In this document: in pieces, positions 43,966 to 55,561 of the stretch | Numbering within the stretch: position 1 is the stretch's first letter | Layout: every line of letters starts with the position of its first letter | DNA from: Prunus persica | Lineage: Eukaryota > Streptophyta > Magnoliopsida > Rosales > Rosaceae | Assembly: GCF_000346465.2 (NCBI RefSeq) | Contig: NC_034009.1 | Span: forward strand, 18,433,606 to 18,497,605 | DNA: 64,000 nucleotides | Reading direction: 5' to 3' | Program-made: the position numbers and the translations under genes | The notes under the pieces: model-generated | What the model saw: only the letters and a program-made list of their open reading frames with translations | Told to the model about the DNA's origin: nothing | Databases searched by the model: none

Positions 43966-46900
43966 CTATTCCTCGTGCACATCCCCAAGTGCAAGGGAAG
44001 GTACACGCCGCACTATATAGAAATCCTCGCCTCCTTCCTGAAGCCTACTGTAGAATGTTCTAGGCATCCGGCCGATGGTAAAGTCCCTGAGGCTAGAGAT
44101 ATATATCAGCCCATGTGGAACTGTCTTCAATCTATAGCAACAATGAATACCCAACTGAAGGAGACTAGGCATGGCTCCTTCCTCAATCCTCCATTCCTCT
44201 AGTGTTTTCAAGTCTTCCAGGGAAAGAGTTTCAAGACGAAGAAAACCTCCACTGGAGCATACCAGTGTCTTTGTGCTTTCCTGGAAACTCAGAGACTGAA
44301 GTGAAAGAATTCTTAAGTTTGGCAGCCTCTCTAGTATTGCCATTTGGTCATCCTCGAGATGACACTCACACAACGATAACTTGGTGAGGTTTGGATAGTG
44401 CTGGGGGTCTGTCGACAGCTCTTTGATAGGTCCATACAGCTTCAACTTGTATATACGACAACAACTTAGTACTATTTGCATAACCTCCTCCTGAATATTA
44501 ACTCCAACATCATTCTTCACAAATAGAGACTGAATTCGGTTTAGTGTGCTGCTTGCAGATCTCAATAATTCCTCCAGATTTTGCACAGGTCTTGACAATC
44601 GTATACCCAGTTTTCTGAGATTGGTTAATTTTGTAAGATCACTCATATCACAAAAATCACTTGAAACACAAGATAAGGTTTGCAAATTGCAGAGGTTAGA
44701 CAGTCGGAGTACGCTACTTGAGCTGTAATACAGTAAGTATAGATGTCTCAACTGTTCCATTTTCCATATCACATTCGGAATTATTGGAGTCCGATCATTC
44801 GAGTGACAGAAGTCCAAATTCAGAGTTTGCAAACATATCAAATTACCTAAAGATGGGGGCAACCATATTATATTACTCTTCCTTAGACTTAAGAACCTTA
44901 AGCAAAGCATATTCCCAATTTCAGTTGGCAACCTTACTTCCCTGACCATATATTCAACCTTCAAAACTCTAAGAAATTTCAAATCCTTGAATGTGGATAG
45001 TATATATGTTGTACTTTTTGGTATCCAATTTTTTGGGCCAAAGAACAATAGAGACCTAACATGGTCTTGTGATTCATATCTTGATGAAACCAATTCAACA
45101 TCATTCGCATCGAAATAAAGGGCAAGTCTTCGAACTTTACCAGTTGGTTCGTGTCCAATATTCGAAAAGTTGACAATTTTGAGAAATTCCTCCTCGCGTG
45201 CCTTCGACAAGCACAATTCTCGCATGAGATCATGCATACGGCAAGTTTTAATCTTTCTAACTGAACCCCTCTTTCCAACTTGAACTATACCCCTTTCCAC
45301 CAACTCGCTTAGACAATTGTATGCTACATCCTCCACCGTTGCCAGCAACCTTTGCTTTTGTTGTGCCAAAGATATAAAACCTTCTGCTATCCACAATTGA
45401 GTCAATTCTTTGGCTGGAATCTCAAGATCTTCAGGAAATTGGCCTAAATATAGAAAGCACGGTTTTAAGTAATACGGTAAGTCATCATAACTCATTGCCA
45501 ACATCCAATGTACACTTGTATATTCTTCAATATCGTAACTTCTATAAACATTTTCATATACTCTATTCCACTCATCAAGTGTCTTCTTTCTCGCTAGAAG
45601 TCCAGCAAGCGTAACGATGGCTAATGGAAGACCATTACAATGTCGAATCATACGAACTCCTAGTTTTTTCATCCTTTCAAAAATTTCAGGGCCTGAAAAA
45701 AAAAAAACCCCTAACAATTCTCAGCTTAGCAATCTTATAGCATTATAAATATATAAAAACAATACACAGAAAAAGTAAGAAGTTTTACTATTATTGTTGC
45801 ATTGATTTTATTTCTTTTAATGTTCATTTTTTTCATAATTTCAACTGACGCCATGAATGTATGGGAATAAAGTTCAACTAGCTTCTCCACACATGCCAAT
45901 AACCCTTTTCAAACAAAACAAACAAAAACTGTAATATGATAAAACAGAAAAATACGACAACTAACATACTTTGCTGGTTGTTTTATTCCACCATGTCACC
46001 CCTCTAAAATTACAGCTGCTGTTTTGCTTGAACAGTTACTTTTAGTGAATGGCATATTAGGATCTTCAAAATCAAAAGCTACACGAAATCCTAAAAGTTC
46101 TCCATTTATGATATTATAGATGAGAAAGTTAAGATTATTTTCCATTTCCAACTTACTTTGTTTAAATAACTTTCAAGACTACAACAGCTTAAGCTCCACA
46201 AAAACACGCAGCTTAAGCTCCAAATGCCTATAATTTTACATAGAACCATTTAAATGTGAATATACGTCCGCACCACGGATGTGGGCTCCAGATTCAGCTT
46301 GTACTTTTGTCATATATCACCAAAAGTGATAGCAGGTGGGTCCAAATATCAATGCGATTTGATGATCATAAGGCCTCATTCAAGTATCATATTTACGAAG
46401 ATTAACAATATTGGCAATCATTTCGTCATCAAACTATAACACAACAAATAGACGAACAAAATGTTTCCAATAAAACAACAAAATATTCATGATGATAATC
46501 AAATGGTCAAACATTTCTGCTTGTGCTGATTTTTTGCATGAACAACAGATGTTCGGATTCCTCTTAAGGAGGGTGAAGCTAAGCTACACCAAGAGTTAAG
46601 GTGGGTGAATGAAAATAAACTCAATAAATAGTATCAAATGGACTGTGACAGTCTTTATTACTTGTTAAATAAGAAGACAAAGATAAAAAGCTGAGAGTGA
46701 GAAATACCTCTATCATTCCTTCCGGAAAATGCTATATTCTCAAACAATTCCCAACTTTCATCCTCAGTTAGTGGGTAGCAGTGCAAGATGAAACCGTTCC
46801 TAGCTGCATATAAAGCTACTTCCTTGTTCCTTGTGGTAAGTAATATTTTGCTCCCTGTTGCACCGTATACAGGAAATGGAAGTCGTAAAAGTTCCCAATC

Positions 46901-47716
46901 CTCAGTTCTCCAGATGTCATCAATAACCACCAAACATCTCTTCTCTCCTAGGAGACGAATAAGTTTTCTGGCTATTTCATCATCATCCATGCTTGCAATT
47001 TCTTCTCTTTGCTCATTGGTAGGAGAAATAAATTGAACCAAAATTTCCTCCCAAACACGTCTTACTTCAAATTGTTGAGATATACACACCCACGCAAAAC
47101 AATCAAAATGACGCCTGACTGCGTGATGATGATAAACCTCTTTTGCAAGAGTAGTCTTTCCTATACCCCCCATGCCCAATATAGCAATAACTGGATCTTC
47201 ATTTTGTTCCAAACGCATAACCAATGCTTTTACTTTGGCTTCTAACCCAACAATAGGATGAGGATGATGTTCAGTATCACGTGGAGGTAAATAATTTGGA
47301 ATCAGCACTTCAATTCTATTAGTTTGCAAACTCAACCTCAACTCAGAAATTGTGTTGGTAATGTCACATATTTTCGACTCAATCTTGCGCACGCGAATTC
47401 GGTCAATAAACATGCAAGCATACCTTTTCATCGCACTCTGACAAACTCCTTTCCTTCTCAAAACCACTTTCAACGAATAAGTTTCAACGATTACTTCCAA
47501 GTCGTAAGCCGCGTCTCTAATTATTCTGGCAACCCAACTGCGTGCTTCCACATCGTCTCCTTGTCTTCCATCCACAAATTTCGCAAACCTCCGCATCAAT
47601 TGTAACTCGGTTAGTGCAAGCTGAACTTGATCTCTAATTTCAGACAAGTATTCCCCATTCCGACTGACGAATTCTTCAAGCCCTTCCGCCACAAAGCAAA
47701 CTACAGCCTCAGCCAT
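43966..47716 (-). CDS. CC-NB-LRR disease-resistance protein, two exons, intact
   Basis: Exons 47716-46708 and 45692-43966, with a 1015-base intron (donor GTATTT, acceptor TTTTTCAG). Joined length is 2736 nt, 911 aa plus stop, with the frame kept across the junction. Order: Rx-type coiled coil (1-140, starts MAEAVVCFVAEGLEEF); NB-ARC with P-loop GMGGIGKT (181-188), kinase-2 CLVVIDDIW (261-269), RNBS-B GSKILLTTR (288-296), GLPLA (357-361), RNBS-D CFLYLGQFP (415-423) and MHD (489-491); then about 12 LRRs to the end. It resembles the RPP13-like/At1g50180-like CNL group. Role: intracellular immune receptor cycling between ADP and ATP states. All switch motifs are canonical, so this is the most credible functional gene here. 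The intron inside NB-ARC is unusual in position but cleanly bounded. Confidence 0.92.
45693..46707 (-). other. Intron of the third NLR
   Basis: GT...AG intron of 1015 bases, AT-rich, ending in a long polypyrimidine tract (T-run then CAG at 45693). No nested element was recognised in it. Confidence 0.85.
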
Positions 47717-48019
47717 ATTCTCTTTGCCGCAAGGAAGGAAAACAACAAAACCAGATTTTCTTTCGCCTTTGATCAGATCTGCTAATAACTAGAAAGGAAG
47801 GCAGTCTCTTCGCCGGAGAAGCTATGCGGAGGGTTTTAATAAGTATCTTAGAATACCACCAATACCCCTTTGATTTCTGTAATGACAACCTTTGCTCTAT
47901 CGTTTCTCTCAATCTCACTTCTCCACTGTTCTTAACTCCACCGACACCCGCCAGCCCCTACCATTCTCCTTTCTCGCCAACCAATACAAACTAACTTTTT
48001 CCTTTTTTATTAGAGCTTA
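47717..48019. other. Upstream region of the third NLR
   Basis: About 300 bases between the NLR start codon and a MITE. It presumably holds the 5' UTR and core promoter. No clear TATA box was identified. Confidence 0.4.
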
Positions 48020-48485
48020 GAGCATCTCTCCGGAGGCTTTTCAAATTTTATCTAAATTCTAATTAAAATAGCTAACCACTTAAAAGGGAATTCCTTCAGC
48101 AGTCTCTCTATTTTAGCTAATCTCAAATATTTTATTATTTTAAATTTATTAAAAAAATTAAAAAAAAAAGAACTCAAAAAGTCATTGTCTTAACCCCACC
48201 GAACCTTTTTCTTTCCTTCTCTCTCTTTCCCTCTCTCTCTCTTCCGGCTTTTGCTTCTCTCTCTCTCTTTCCCTCTTTCTTTCTCTCTCTCTTTCCCTCT
48301 CTCTCTCTCGCAGCTTTCAATTGGCGAGCCGCACCTTTCTCTCTCCCCTTCGTTACATGTAGCAAGCCAAAATAGCGATCTCCAAAATGGCGAGGGAGGT
48401 AGTGACTCTGCTAGAGGGTAGTTTTTTCTTCTTTTTCGCTAAAATGGCTAGGGATAAGGGAGTAGCGATGCAGCTGGAGATGCTC
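48020..48485. mobile_element. PIF/Harbinger-type MITE
   Basis: Ends GAGCATCTCTCC and GGAGATGCTC are inverted and flanked by TTA at 48017-48019 and 48486-48488. The 3-bp TTA duplication and GAGCATCTCC ends are typical of Tourist/Harbinger MITEs. The interior has a long CT-rich tract (48210-48315). Confidence 0.8.
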
Positions 48486-48488
48486 TTA

Positions 48489-48838
48489 GGGTGCATTTGG
48501 ATGAGAAAATTTTAAAGTACAAAAAAATTATAAATGACGGAAATTGATATTCTAGAATTTATAAAGTTTTTTGTTTGGGTGACGGATTTAAAATACGGAA
48601 TTTAACTTTTATGTAAAGTTATCTTTTTCAAAAACTCAATTTCTCTTGGAATTTGAGAAATGACCTTTTTAGATATAATTTAAAGTTGGGATTTATGATC
48701 TCCAAATTCCATTTTTTTCCTACACGGAATTTCTAAGTTTATATAGTTTTTATCCAAACACCGAAATTGATTTATGTCAATTTAGAAATTCTGACTTTTA
48801 TCAAAATCCAAGTTTATTTTCCTAGTCCAAACACACCG
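48489..48838. mobile_element. Second PIF/Harbinger-type MITE, abutting the first
   Basis: Ends GGGTGCATTTGG and CCAAACACACCG are inverted and flanked by TTA at 48486-48488 (shared with the previous MITE) and 48839-48841. The GGGTGTGTTTGG-like terminus is the classic Tourist type. Non-coding and AT-rich. Confidence 0.75.
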
Positions 48839-49098
48839 TTAAAGTCCTAATTTTTTCTTATTTTTGTTAAGTTTAATTATTTTTTTGTAAATTGACCAAT
48901 TTTAAAATTCAGAAAACAACATTTTATTTAGGGTGTTGTTAAATCAACTCTAAAATTAACTGAGTACATATGATCTAAGTACAGCCTAATATTTAAATCA
49001 AAATGTAAAATTAACTAAGTACACTCTATCTAAGTACCAAAAATATTTCTAATACACCCTAATACATTGTATCACACAACATCAAACCCATTCGATAG

Positions 49099-49505
49099 CG
49101 AAAGTCTTTGAATTTGGGTACGGAATTCCTAAAATTGAATAGGGGCAGATATTTAAATACGAGATGAATCTATACTGCAACTTCATCATCATCTTCCACT
49201 TCAATTGCCTTGACGACCACAGTGTTTCCAAGCGGCAAGATATGCCCATCTAGGAAAATCGTAAAATCTGGATTGGCCTGCAGAGCAAGCAACAAGACTA
49301 ATGTTTTGGGGTCTGGTGCGGGAACTATGGCCATGGCAGCGTAGTGAGGTGTGGAGGTGTTAAATTAGATTCCAATGTCAATACGAGCGGTGGGAGTAAT
49401 GTTAATGGCAATTGAGATCAGCAGCATTTATAGATTCATCTCGTATTTAAATATCTGCCCAAATTCATTTTTAGGAATTCTATACCTAAATTCAAAGACT
49501 TGCCA
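49099..49505. repeat. Foldback element with internal open frame
   Basis: Arms of about 75 bases (49099-49175 and 49430-49505) are inverted copies; AGATATTTAAATACGAGATG on the left pairs with CATCTCGTATTTAAATATCT on the right. The 250-base centre is of more balanced composition than the arms and carries a small reading frame on the minus strand. No certain TSD. Confidence 0.8.
49170..49334 (-). CDS. Hypothetical 54-aa ORF inside the foldback element
   Basis: Starts MAIVPAPDPKTLVLLL, continues ANPDFTIFLDGHILPLGN and ends in an acidic EVEDDDEVAV; its stop codon lies in the inverted arm. Not recognised. The GC-richer, open centre within AT-rich arms is what a captured gene fragment would look like. 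Equally it may be chance. Confidence 0.3.
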   Translation of the reverse strand: MAIVPAPDPKTLVLLLALQANPDFTIFLDGHILPLGNTVVVKAIEVEDDDEVAV

Positions 49506-50036
49506 TTTTACCAAATCCGTGTGTATTTTAATTTTTTTGTAACCTAAACCAAAGTTAATACTTTTTTATGACTCCTTCGACGTGTCTGAAGCATCTGATG
49601 AAATACTAAATAACGATGAAACAAATTGTTGGAGTTGACACTAGGTTGGAAGTAGGGTTTTTTGCTTAAATTTGATCAGGGTGACTATGGTGAGTATGGT
49701 ATACTTATTAAAATTATATTTGTTTCACAATTCAATATATTCTTTGTGGTCATTTTATATTACGATAAATTAGTAATTCATAATAGTTTGGTAACACAGT
49801 GTACTCAGTTAATTTTGAGGTTCGTTTAACTGCACCGTTTATTTATTCCATATCTTGTTGGCCTTCCCTCTTTGATTCGATACAGTTAAACTTAAAAGAG
49901 GGTATGATTCTAAAAGATTACATAGCTCATATTTTAGTTTTGAATCATTTGGTGTTTAATTTTGGATTTTTTACGCTAGTACAAATGATATTGTATTGAG
50001 GGACAGGAGAATCCAACCTAACTGATGTAGGCAGTA
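49506..50036. other. Unassigned AT-rich stretch
   Basis: No gene, repeat or regulatory signal that can be supported. Confidence 0.4.
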
Positions 50037-51700
50037 TGACAGGACCCGACCCAAATTTCAGTTTGGAATCCGAGCCAAACCCTGTGCGTGTCCAACACCT
50101 TGAGGGTGCCGGGCACAAATGACCTAATTGCCCTTCTAATTAAAATTTTAATTTTATTACAAGTTTGACTTTTGTTCAAAATTCGGCAAAATCTCCCCTG
50201 TAATTTGATCATTTCCCAAAATTTCAACCTGTCAACAAAGCATATACATAAAAATCTCAACTGCCAGGATTCTTCCAATTTACATCTAAACAATTCTGCT
50301 AAACTAAACGGCCTCAGGCCTCACAAAAAGTCCTAGGGCAATTCATCAGAGCAACTAATTCAAGAATATACAACAGAACAATTTGATTTCAAATGAAAAT
50401 CCTACATAAGAGAGCGAGTGGAGCGGACTGTGGAATCTGCCCGGTAATGGCGCTCTAGTGCACGTCTATTGCCTGGGGGCGCAAAACATTCAAAAATGTG
50501 AGTGAACAAAAATAAAAGTTTAGAAAATAGCATATGAACATACTAAACCCTCCATTACAACATTTAGAAAATTCAATATGATTCTCATACTATACATGTA
50601 CAGAAATCAGGCATGCATATTTATATTTATATTTATATAATAATTCACACGCTTACAGAAATCATTGATCAATTAAGTATTGAAAGATAAAGATTTCTCT
50701 ACCACCTAGGTATACCCATTATATTTCCGTCAATTCCTTTATTTTCCGTCAATTCCTCTATTTTCCGTCAATTCCTTGTGCCACTAAAGTGACACATCCT
50801 CGCAGGCCTTGGGAACACAAAGTAACCCGAGCCGCAATCCTCGTTGGACTTAGGAGACATTTGATCAACCTGATCCGCATTCCTCGCTCCGCACGGTTTG
50901 GGCGTCCCCGAAACTCGTGGGGCAAATGTCAAGCGCGCTAACAAAACCGAAGGCAACTACGATGTCCACGGCAACCAATTCTATCCAAAGGCAAATATTA
51001 TTCCGAAAGGCAACATCTATTCCGAAGGCAACCTTAGGTATCCATGGTGGTTTTTAAAATAAATATATTTTTCTGAAAAAAAAAATTAGAATCTATAAAA
51101 CTACCTCTTAATTATCCTGAAATCCTGCTGCCATTCAATCCAATAAATTATCTCAATTCTTACTTTCCATACCCCTTTTTGCATATTCAGCTTGGCAACA
51201 TATAAATAAAAATATTTAAATCCAACAAATCATGCTAAGAAAGCCATAGGCAATAAAACTTATTCAAGATCAAATAATGAAATTCAATTGTATAAAAATT
51301 ATTTATAAAACAAAAGTCCACTCATTGAGCATCCAAGCTAGCCTGACCCTTCGAGGGTCCCTCCTGTGGGTCTACTTGAGCCCGAGTACCTATTTGAGCC
51401 ATAATAAATATTTTATTAATAAAATTGCTCAACATTAATATTTAATTTAAAACCCTAACTCCATGCTCCTAGAAGTGCGTGCATCAAGTTTAAAGTCATT
51501 CATATGCCCACATAAGCTTTTCGGATGGATAGAATGGTCTGAAAAGACCCGAGACTCGCTAAGCGATAAACTTCCATATTGGTCAACTCGGGACCTCGTG
51601 GGGTCCACGACCTCCAATTGACAATCCGAGAGTTTCTATTGGTTCTACATATTTTAATAATGATGTCTTGACAGTTGGCAACCATTCTTGAGAAAAAAGA
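50037..51700 (-). repeat. LTR fragment of the family seen at 60066 (truncated)
   Basis: Begins TGACAGGACCCG like the solo LTR at 60066 and follows it in order: CAAAATCTCCCCTGTAATTTG, a CTTCGAGGGTCCC-type segment near 51345 and a GTCCACGACCTC segment near 51603. The other LTR terminus (GTGTTACA) is absent, so the copy is truncated near 51700. Confidence 0.65.
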
Positions 51701-51849
51701 AAAAAAAATTGGTTAGACCAACATTAAGTCTTTTCTCTCCCGATCTGCTCCCTCACCATAGCCTCTAGCTTCAGTGTCGACGTTCGTTCTGTCCCGACAT
51801 GCTCCCCGGTGACGTCCATTTGCCTCGTCAGCAACGTCGACATCGGCAC

Positions 51850-53490
51850 TATCCATCTTGAAGGGAATATTGTGGGAATGGTGTTGTGCAGAGATTTCTA
51901 AAAACTCTACAACCAAACTTTGAGAGTATAAATCACCTAGCATGCCATATCTAATATGAAATCAAAGTAAGAGTAAAGCATTAAATAAACTAAGGATTCA
52001 TGCAAGTCTTATTTGGTCCCAAGCTTTATAAGTCTATGAAATTGTGTGCCAAAGACTCTCTAAATCCTATTTGAGAGAAAGATAAGATGTTCATACCCTT
52101 GGAGCGAATCTTGAAACCAAGAATGGTGTTCAAGTAGGGGGAGTGGTCCCTTTATTGTTGGCTTTCCTTTTGATGTTGATTCTCTACCTTATAGCTCTCC
52201 AAATAGGTACAAAGATATGCACCTCCTCAAAGTTCTTCACCAAGGATTGAATGGGATGAGAGAACGAGTAGACAACAAGTGAAGAGTGGTGCTTGAAGGA
52301 AACATGCAGCTAATGCTAGGAAATGAACTTTAGCCACAACCTATACAACAAAAACATTCTAAATGGCGGATTCATTTTGTTTATACTAGTTGAGCTAAAC
52401 CTTTTTCATTTTAAATGTAGTATCTTAGACTAGTCTCTTTGAACACAAATAGAAAAGGGAAAAGGGAATGCATCTTTACCCTTGATGACCTTTTCTTGAT
52501 TTCTCAAGAATGAACACCTTTGTTGGAAAAGGCCTTTTCTTTCTCTTGATTTTGACTCATTCACCTTAGGGCTCCAAAATTGGAGTCCTCGACCTCATCA
52601 CACCAAATGTTGCTAGAGATGAAGAGAAGGCAATCAAGAAGTATGGATGCTAGTTTACTTCTTGATTGGACCAATTTTTGGTTTATGGAAGATAAGATAA
52701 TAGGATGATCACTCATCAACCAAAGTAGGAAACCGAAAATCCTAGCTAGGTTTTCTCCAACACTTAGCTTTTATAGGCAAAACAAATTTTGGGTGGGTAT
52801 TGGGGCTCCATTTGGTTCATGGGTCATGTCATCTTATGTCACTTATCCCTTGGGCCCAACAACCTTTTGGGCTATTTTGTCCATTTCCTTCTTAAATCAT
52901 ATTGAAAAGCCTAATCCAATATTTCTATATGTCAATATTAATTCCATCAGTCTCGATCTCTTGGACCACAGGAGTCCAAGATATTGTGGTCACTCACCGT
53001 TGGATATTAATCCAATGGTTCAAAAAAGTTTTTTAAAATGAGTGCAAGAGTGAGTGAACCGTTGAATTTACATCCAACGGTGAGTGACCACAAATCTCTT
53101 GGACCCCTGTAGTCCAAGAGATCAGGACTGTTAATTCCATAATTAATCTTTTAATTATAATTTAACTATTAAACTATAATTATAGTCTTACGCAATTTGA
53201 CCTGGTCAAACTATTTGACTTTGGTCAATTGCTCTAGTTAACATGTTGACTTTTGACCGTTGACTTTGACATTTGATTATCAACCATTGACTTGTGTTTC
53301 CTCATTTCATTTCTCCTCATTTGTACCTCCAATCACTTTCTTTGGGTGTGCAGATCCGTAGGTTACCTTTAGCAAGGAAGCAGGTTGACTCAACTCCTCA
53401 GAAATGATATACGAATTAAATTCCACAATTTTATTCTTCCTATTAATAAAGGTTAATTGAAAGCTTCTAGGACATCCACAAACCATGGTT
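51850..53490 (-). repeat. Copia-type LTR fragment, copy A (diverged, disrupted)
   Basis: Shares with 55562-57086 the series CCACAAACCATGG / CCACAAGCCATGA, the run of TTGACTTTTGACC words and the AATTATAATTTAA-type AT tract, in the same order and orientation. Ends are unclear. A foldback MITE (52948-53130) is inserted in it. Confidence 0.45.
52948..53130. mobile_element. Foldback MITE with 10-bp target-site duplication
   Basis: It is an almost complete palindrome: CAGTCTCGATCTCTTGGACC ... on the left and GGACCCCTGTAGTCCAAGAG ... on the right, with ACTCACCGTTGGAT and ATCCAACGGTGAGT inside. It is flanked by perfect TTAATTCCAT at 52938-52947 and 53131-53140. A 10-bp TSD points to a Mutator-type transposase. 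Confidence 0.9.
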
Positions 53491-53499
53491 GTCTTCTCA

Positions 53500-54665
53500 C
53501 AACCCGATCCGAGAATAAAGAATATTCCCGAATCAGGGTGCGTGAACTGAATGAAATAAAATAAAAAGACTAAAAAAATTAGTTAAAATACATTTCCTTT
53601 ATATAAAATAATAATAATAATCTTACAAGTGTACCAGATATAAATAAAAGTTTATAATTCTAAACTAATCTAACTTCTCTGGTTTCGGCTTTGTCTTACC
53701 CACTAATTGATCTGAAAAACAAAATAGGTGAGGGATGAGCAAACCACCGCTCAGTGAGTAGATTATGTAATATGCCAGTCAAGCAATATCATTTTACACA
53801 CTCTAGAAAAATATAATAAAAAGATGCACAATCCAAATCATATCACATCATTACTTCATATCTTGGTTATCCTTCACAAATTGTACTCAGCACGTGACCC
53901 CTATCGGCCTCACTGCCCTATGTCCCCGTCTGGTACATTTATCCTTCGAATATCCCGTCACTGAAGTTCTCATGTTCCATGAATAATACATACTTCACAA
54001 AAACTCCAAATAATATACATATTGTGTGAAATATTGCACAAATTAGACATGCTTGACTTGAAAATAGAGAGAAATTTGTAAATAGAATAAACCCGTGATT
54101 TTCACATTTATCACAAAATGAGAACTTCTAGAACATATTACATAACCCACTCACCATGATAAGTATGAAGTATTGCAAGACAAACACACACACACTCTTC
54201 GTCTTGTTTCTTTTTCTTCCTTCTCTCTCTCTCTCACTATTTCATGTAGAAATCTATCTTCAAGGATTGGAATGAATGATTGAAGTAAGGAATGATACTT
54301 ATAGGAGAGGATATGCATGCACCCAAATAATATTTATATATACAATATTTTAAACCATCAAAAAGATAAGATAAAAATGTAAGGGAATAATGTGATTCAA
54401 CCCCCTTTGGCCAATTATATTACAACACCACCACCAAAAGATAAGATAGAAAGATGAGGGAATAATGTGAGTAATCCACCTTTGGCCAATGATATCACAA
54501 CACCACTTGTTACTAGCATGCAAGGTGGCATGGAAATGATGATTTGATTAAAACCAATTCTAAGTCTCTACACATGAATAACAAGGATGGTGTCATCTTT
54601 CAACTAAAGGGATAATCTCATACTAGGCTTAAGATCTAATAACATATAAGTCTTCACAATAAATA
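53500..54665. other. Unassigned repeat-like stretch
   Basis: Non-coding. GAGGGATGAGCAAACCACCGC...CAGTGAGTAG (53730-53760) recalls a segment common in plant LTR repeats, but no family was assigned. An imperfect duplication (AAAAGATAAGATA...AATGTGA, near 54358 and 54437) is present. Confidence 0.35.
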
Positions 54666-54669
54666 TTCT

Positions 54670-55560
54670 TACAGTTGTCGCCTAGCAGCAAGTCACGGTT
54701 ATCCGAGCTAAATGAGACCTTGTGAAAGAACCTATTCAAATTGGAATGACCTTGCAATTGAATCCTTTTCTTATGTGACCGTCAAATTGGAATGACAGTC
54801 AAATTGGAACCTATTCACATTATTAAATCATGGAATCCGATTGACAATATCCTAATGTGAATAATTCCTTTTATATGATTATCCTGGTAAGACTTGAAGA
54901 CTTCTTCTTTCAAGTCTTATCTACTACCCTACGCAGAGATTTGACCAATCATATCTTGGATTATTCTCTCTCCTTTACTGAGAGTAGAGATTCCTTGTTG
55001 TATATTCATTTACTTCCATGACTTTATTAAGAATCCTGATGAGCACCTTTAAGCTATGTCTAATTCAACATGACCTTATAGTGCCCTCAAAGATTAACAA
55101 CATAGCCACAAAACATCTATGATGCCTTAGGTCTAAGGATTAGTTTGCACCATTGCAATTTATGAGTTCCAGCTTGACATGTGAGTAAAGACTTCCATGA
55201 TGTAACTCATGTGTTGGATCGCGTTCAATGTACTTGTTCTTTTACAAGCACCTACACACATGTCGATGTGTCTCCACACTTAATGACTTGAGACCTTGCA
55301 TCCGAATCAATATTCCTATGACCAGGAACATATTCAGGATTTCGAGATGATGAGAAGTCTCCATGTATACAATCTCATTACATAGCTCTCATATTCACTC
55401 GTGTATTCCTTGGACTATGGTTGTTCTACATATAATATAGGATGAATTAATGTATAAAACAACATTTCTTGCCCATTGTAACATAATATGTCTTTTATCA
55501 AAGATGTTCTTAACTCTAATTGTTACACAATTAGTTGGCTTTAAGGGCATATTTCTAATA
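54670..55560 (-). repeat. Copia-type LTR fragment, copy B
   Basis: On the minus strand it starts TATTAGAAATATGCCCTTAAAG (consensus start TGTTAGA). It matches copy C at TCCTATGACCAGGAA, the GTGTCTC...ATGACTTGAGAC segment and GTGC(C/T)CTCAAAGA...AACAACATA. It is truncated near 54670. Confidence 0.6.
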
Positions 55561-55561
55561 G

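Noticed and set aside
51713..51943. Acidic 76-aa minus-strand ORF
   Set aside because: No recognisable domain, at the ragged edge of two LTR fragments; likely chance.
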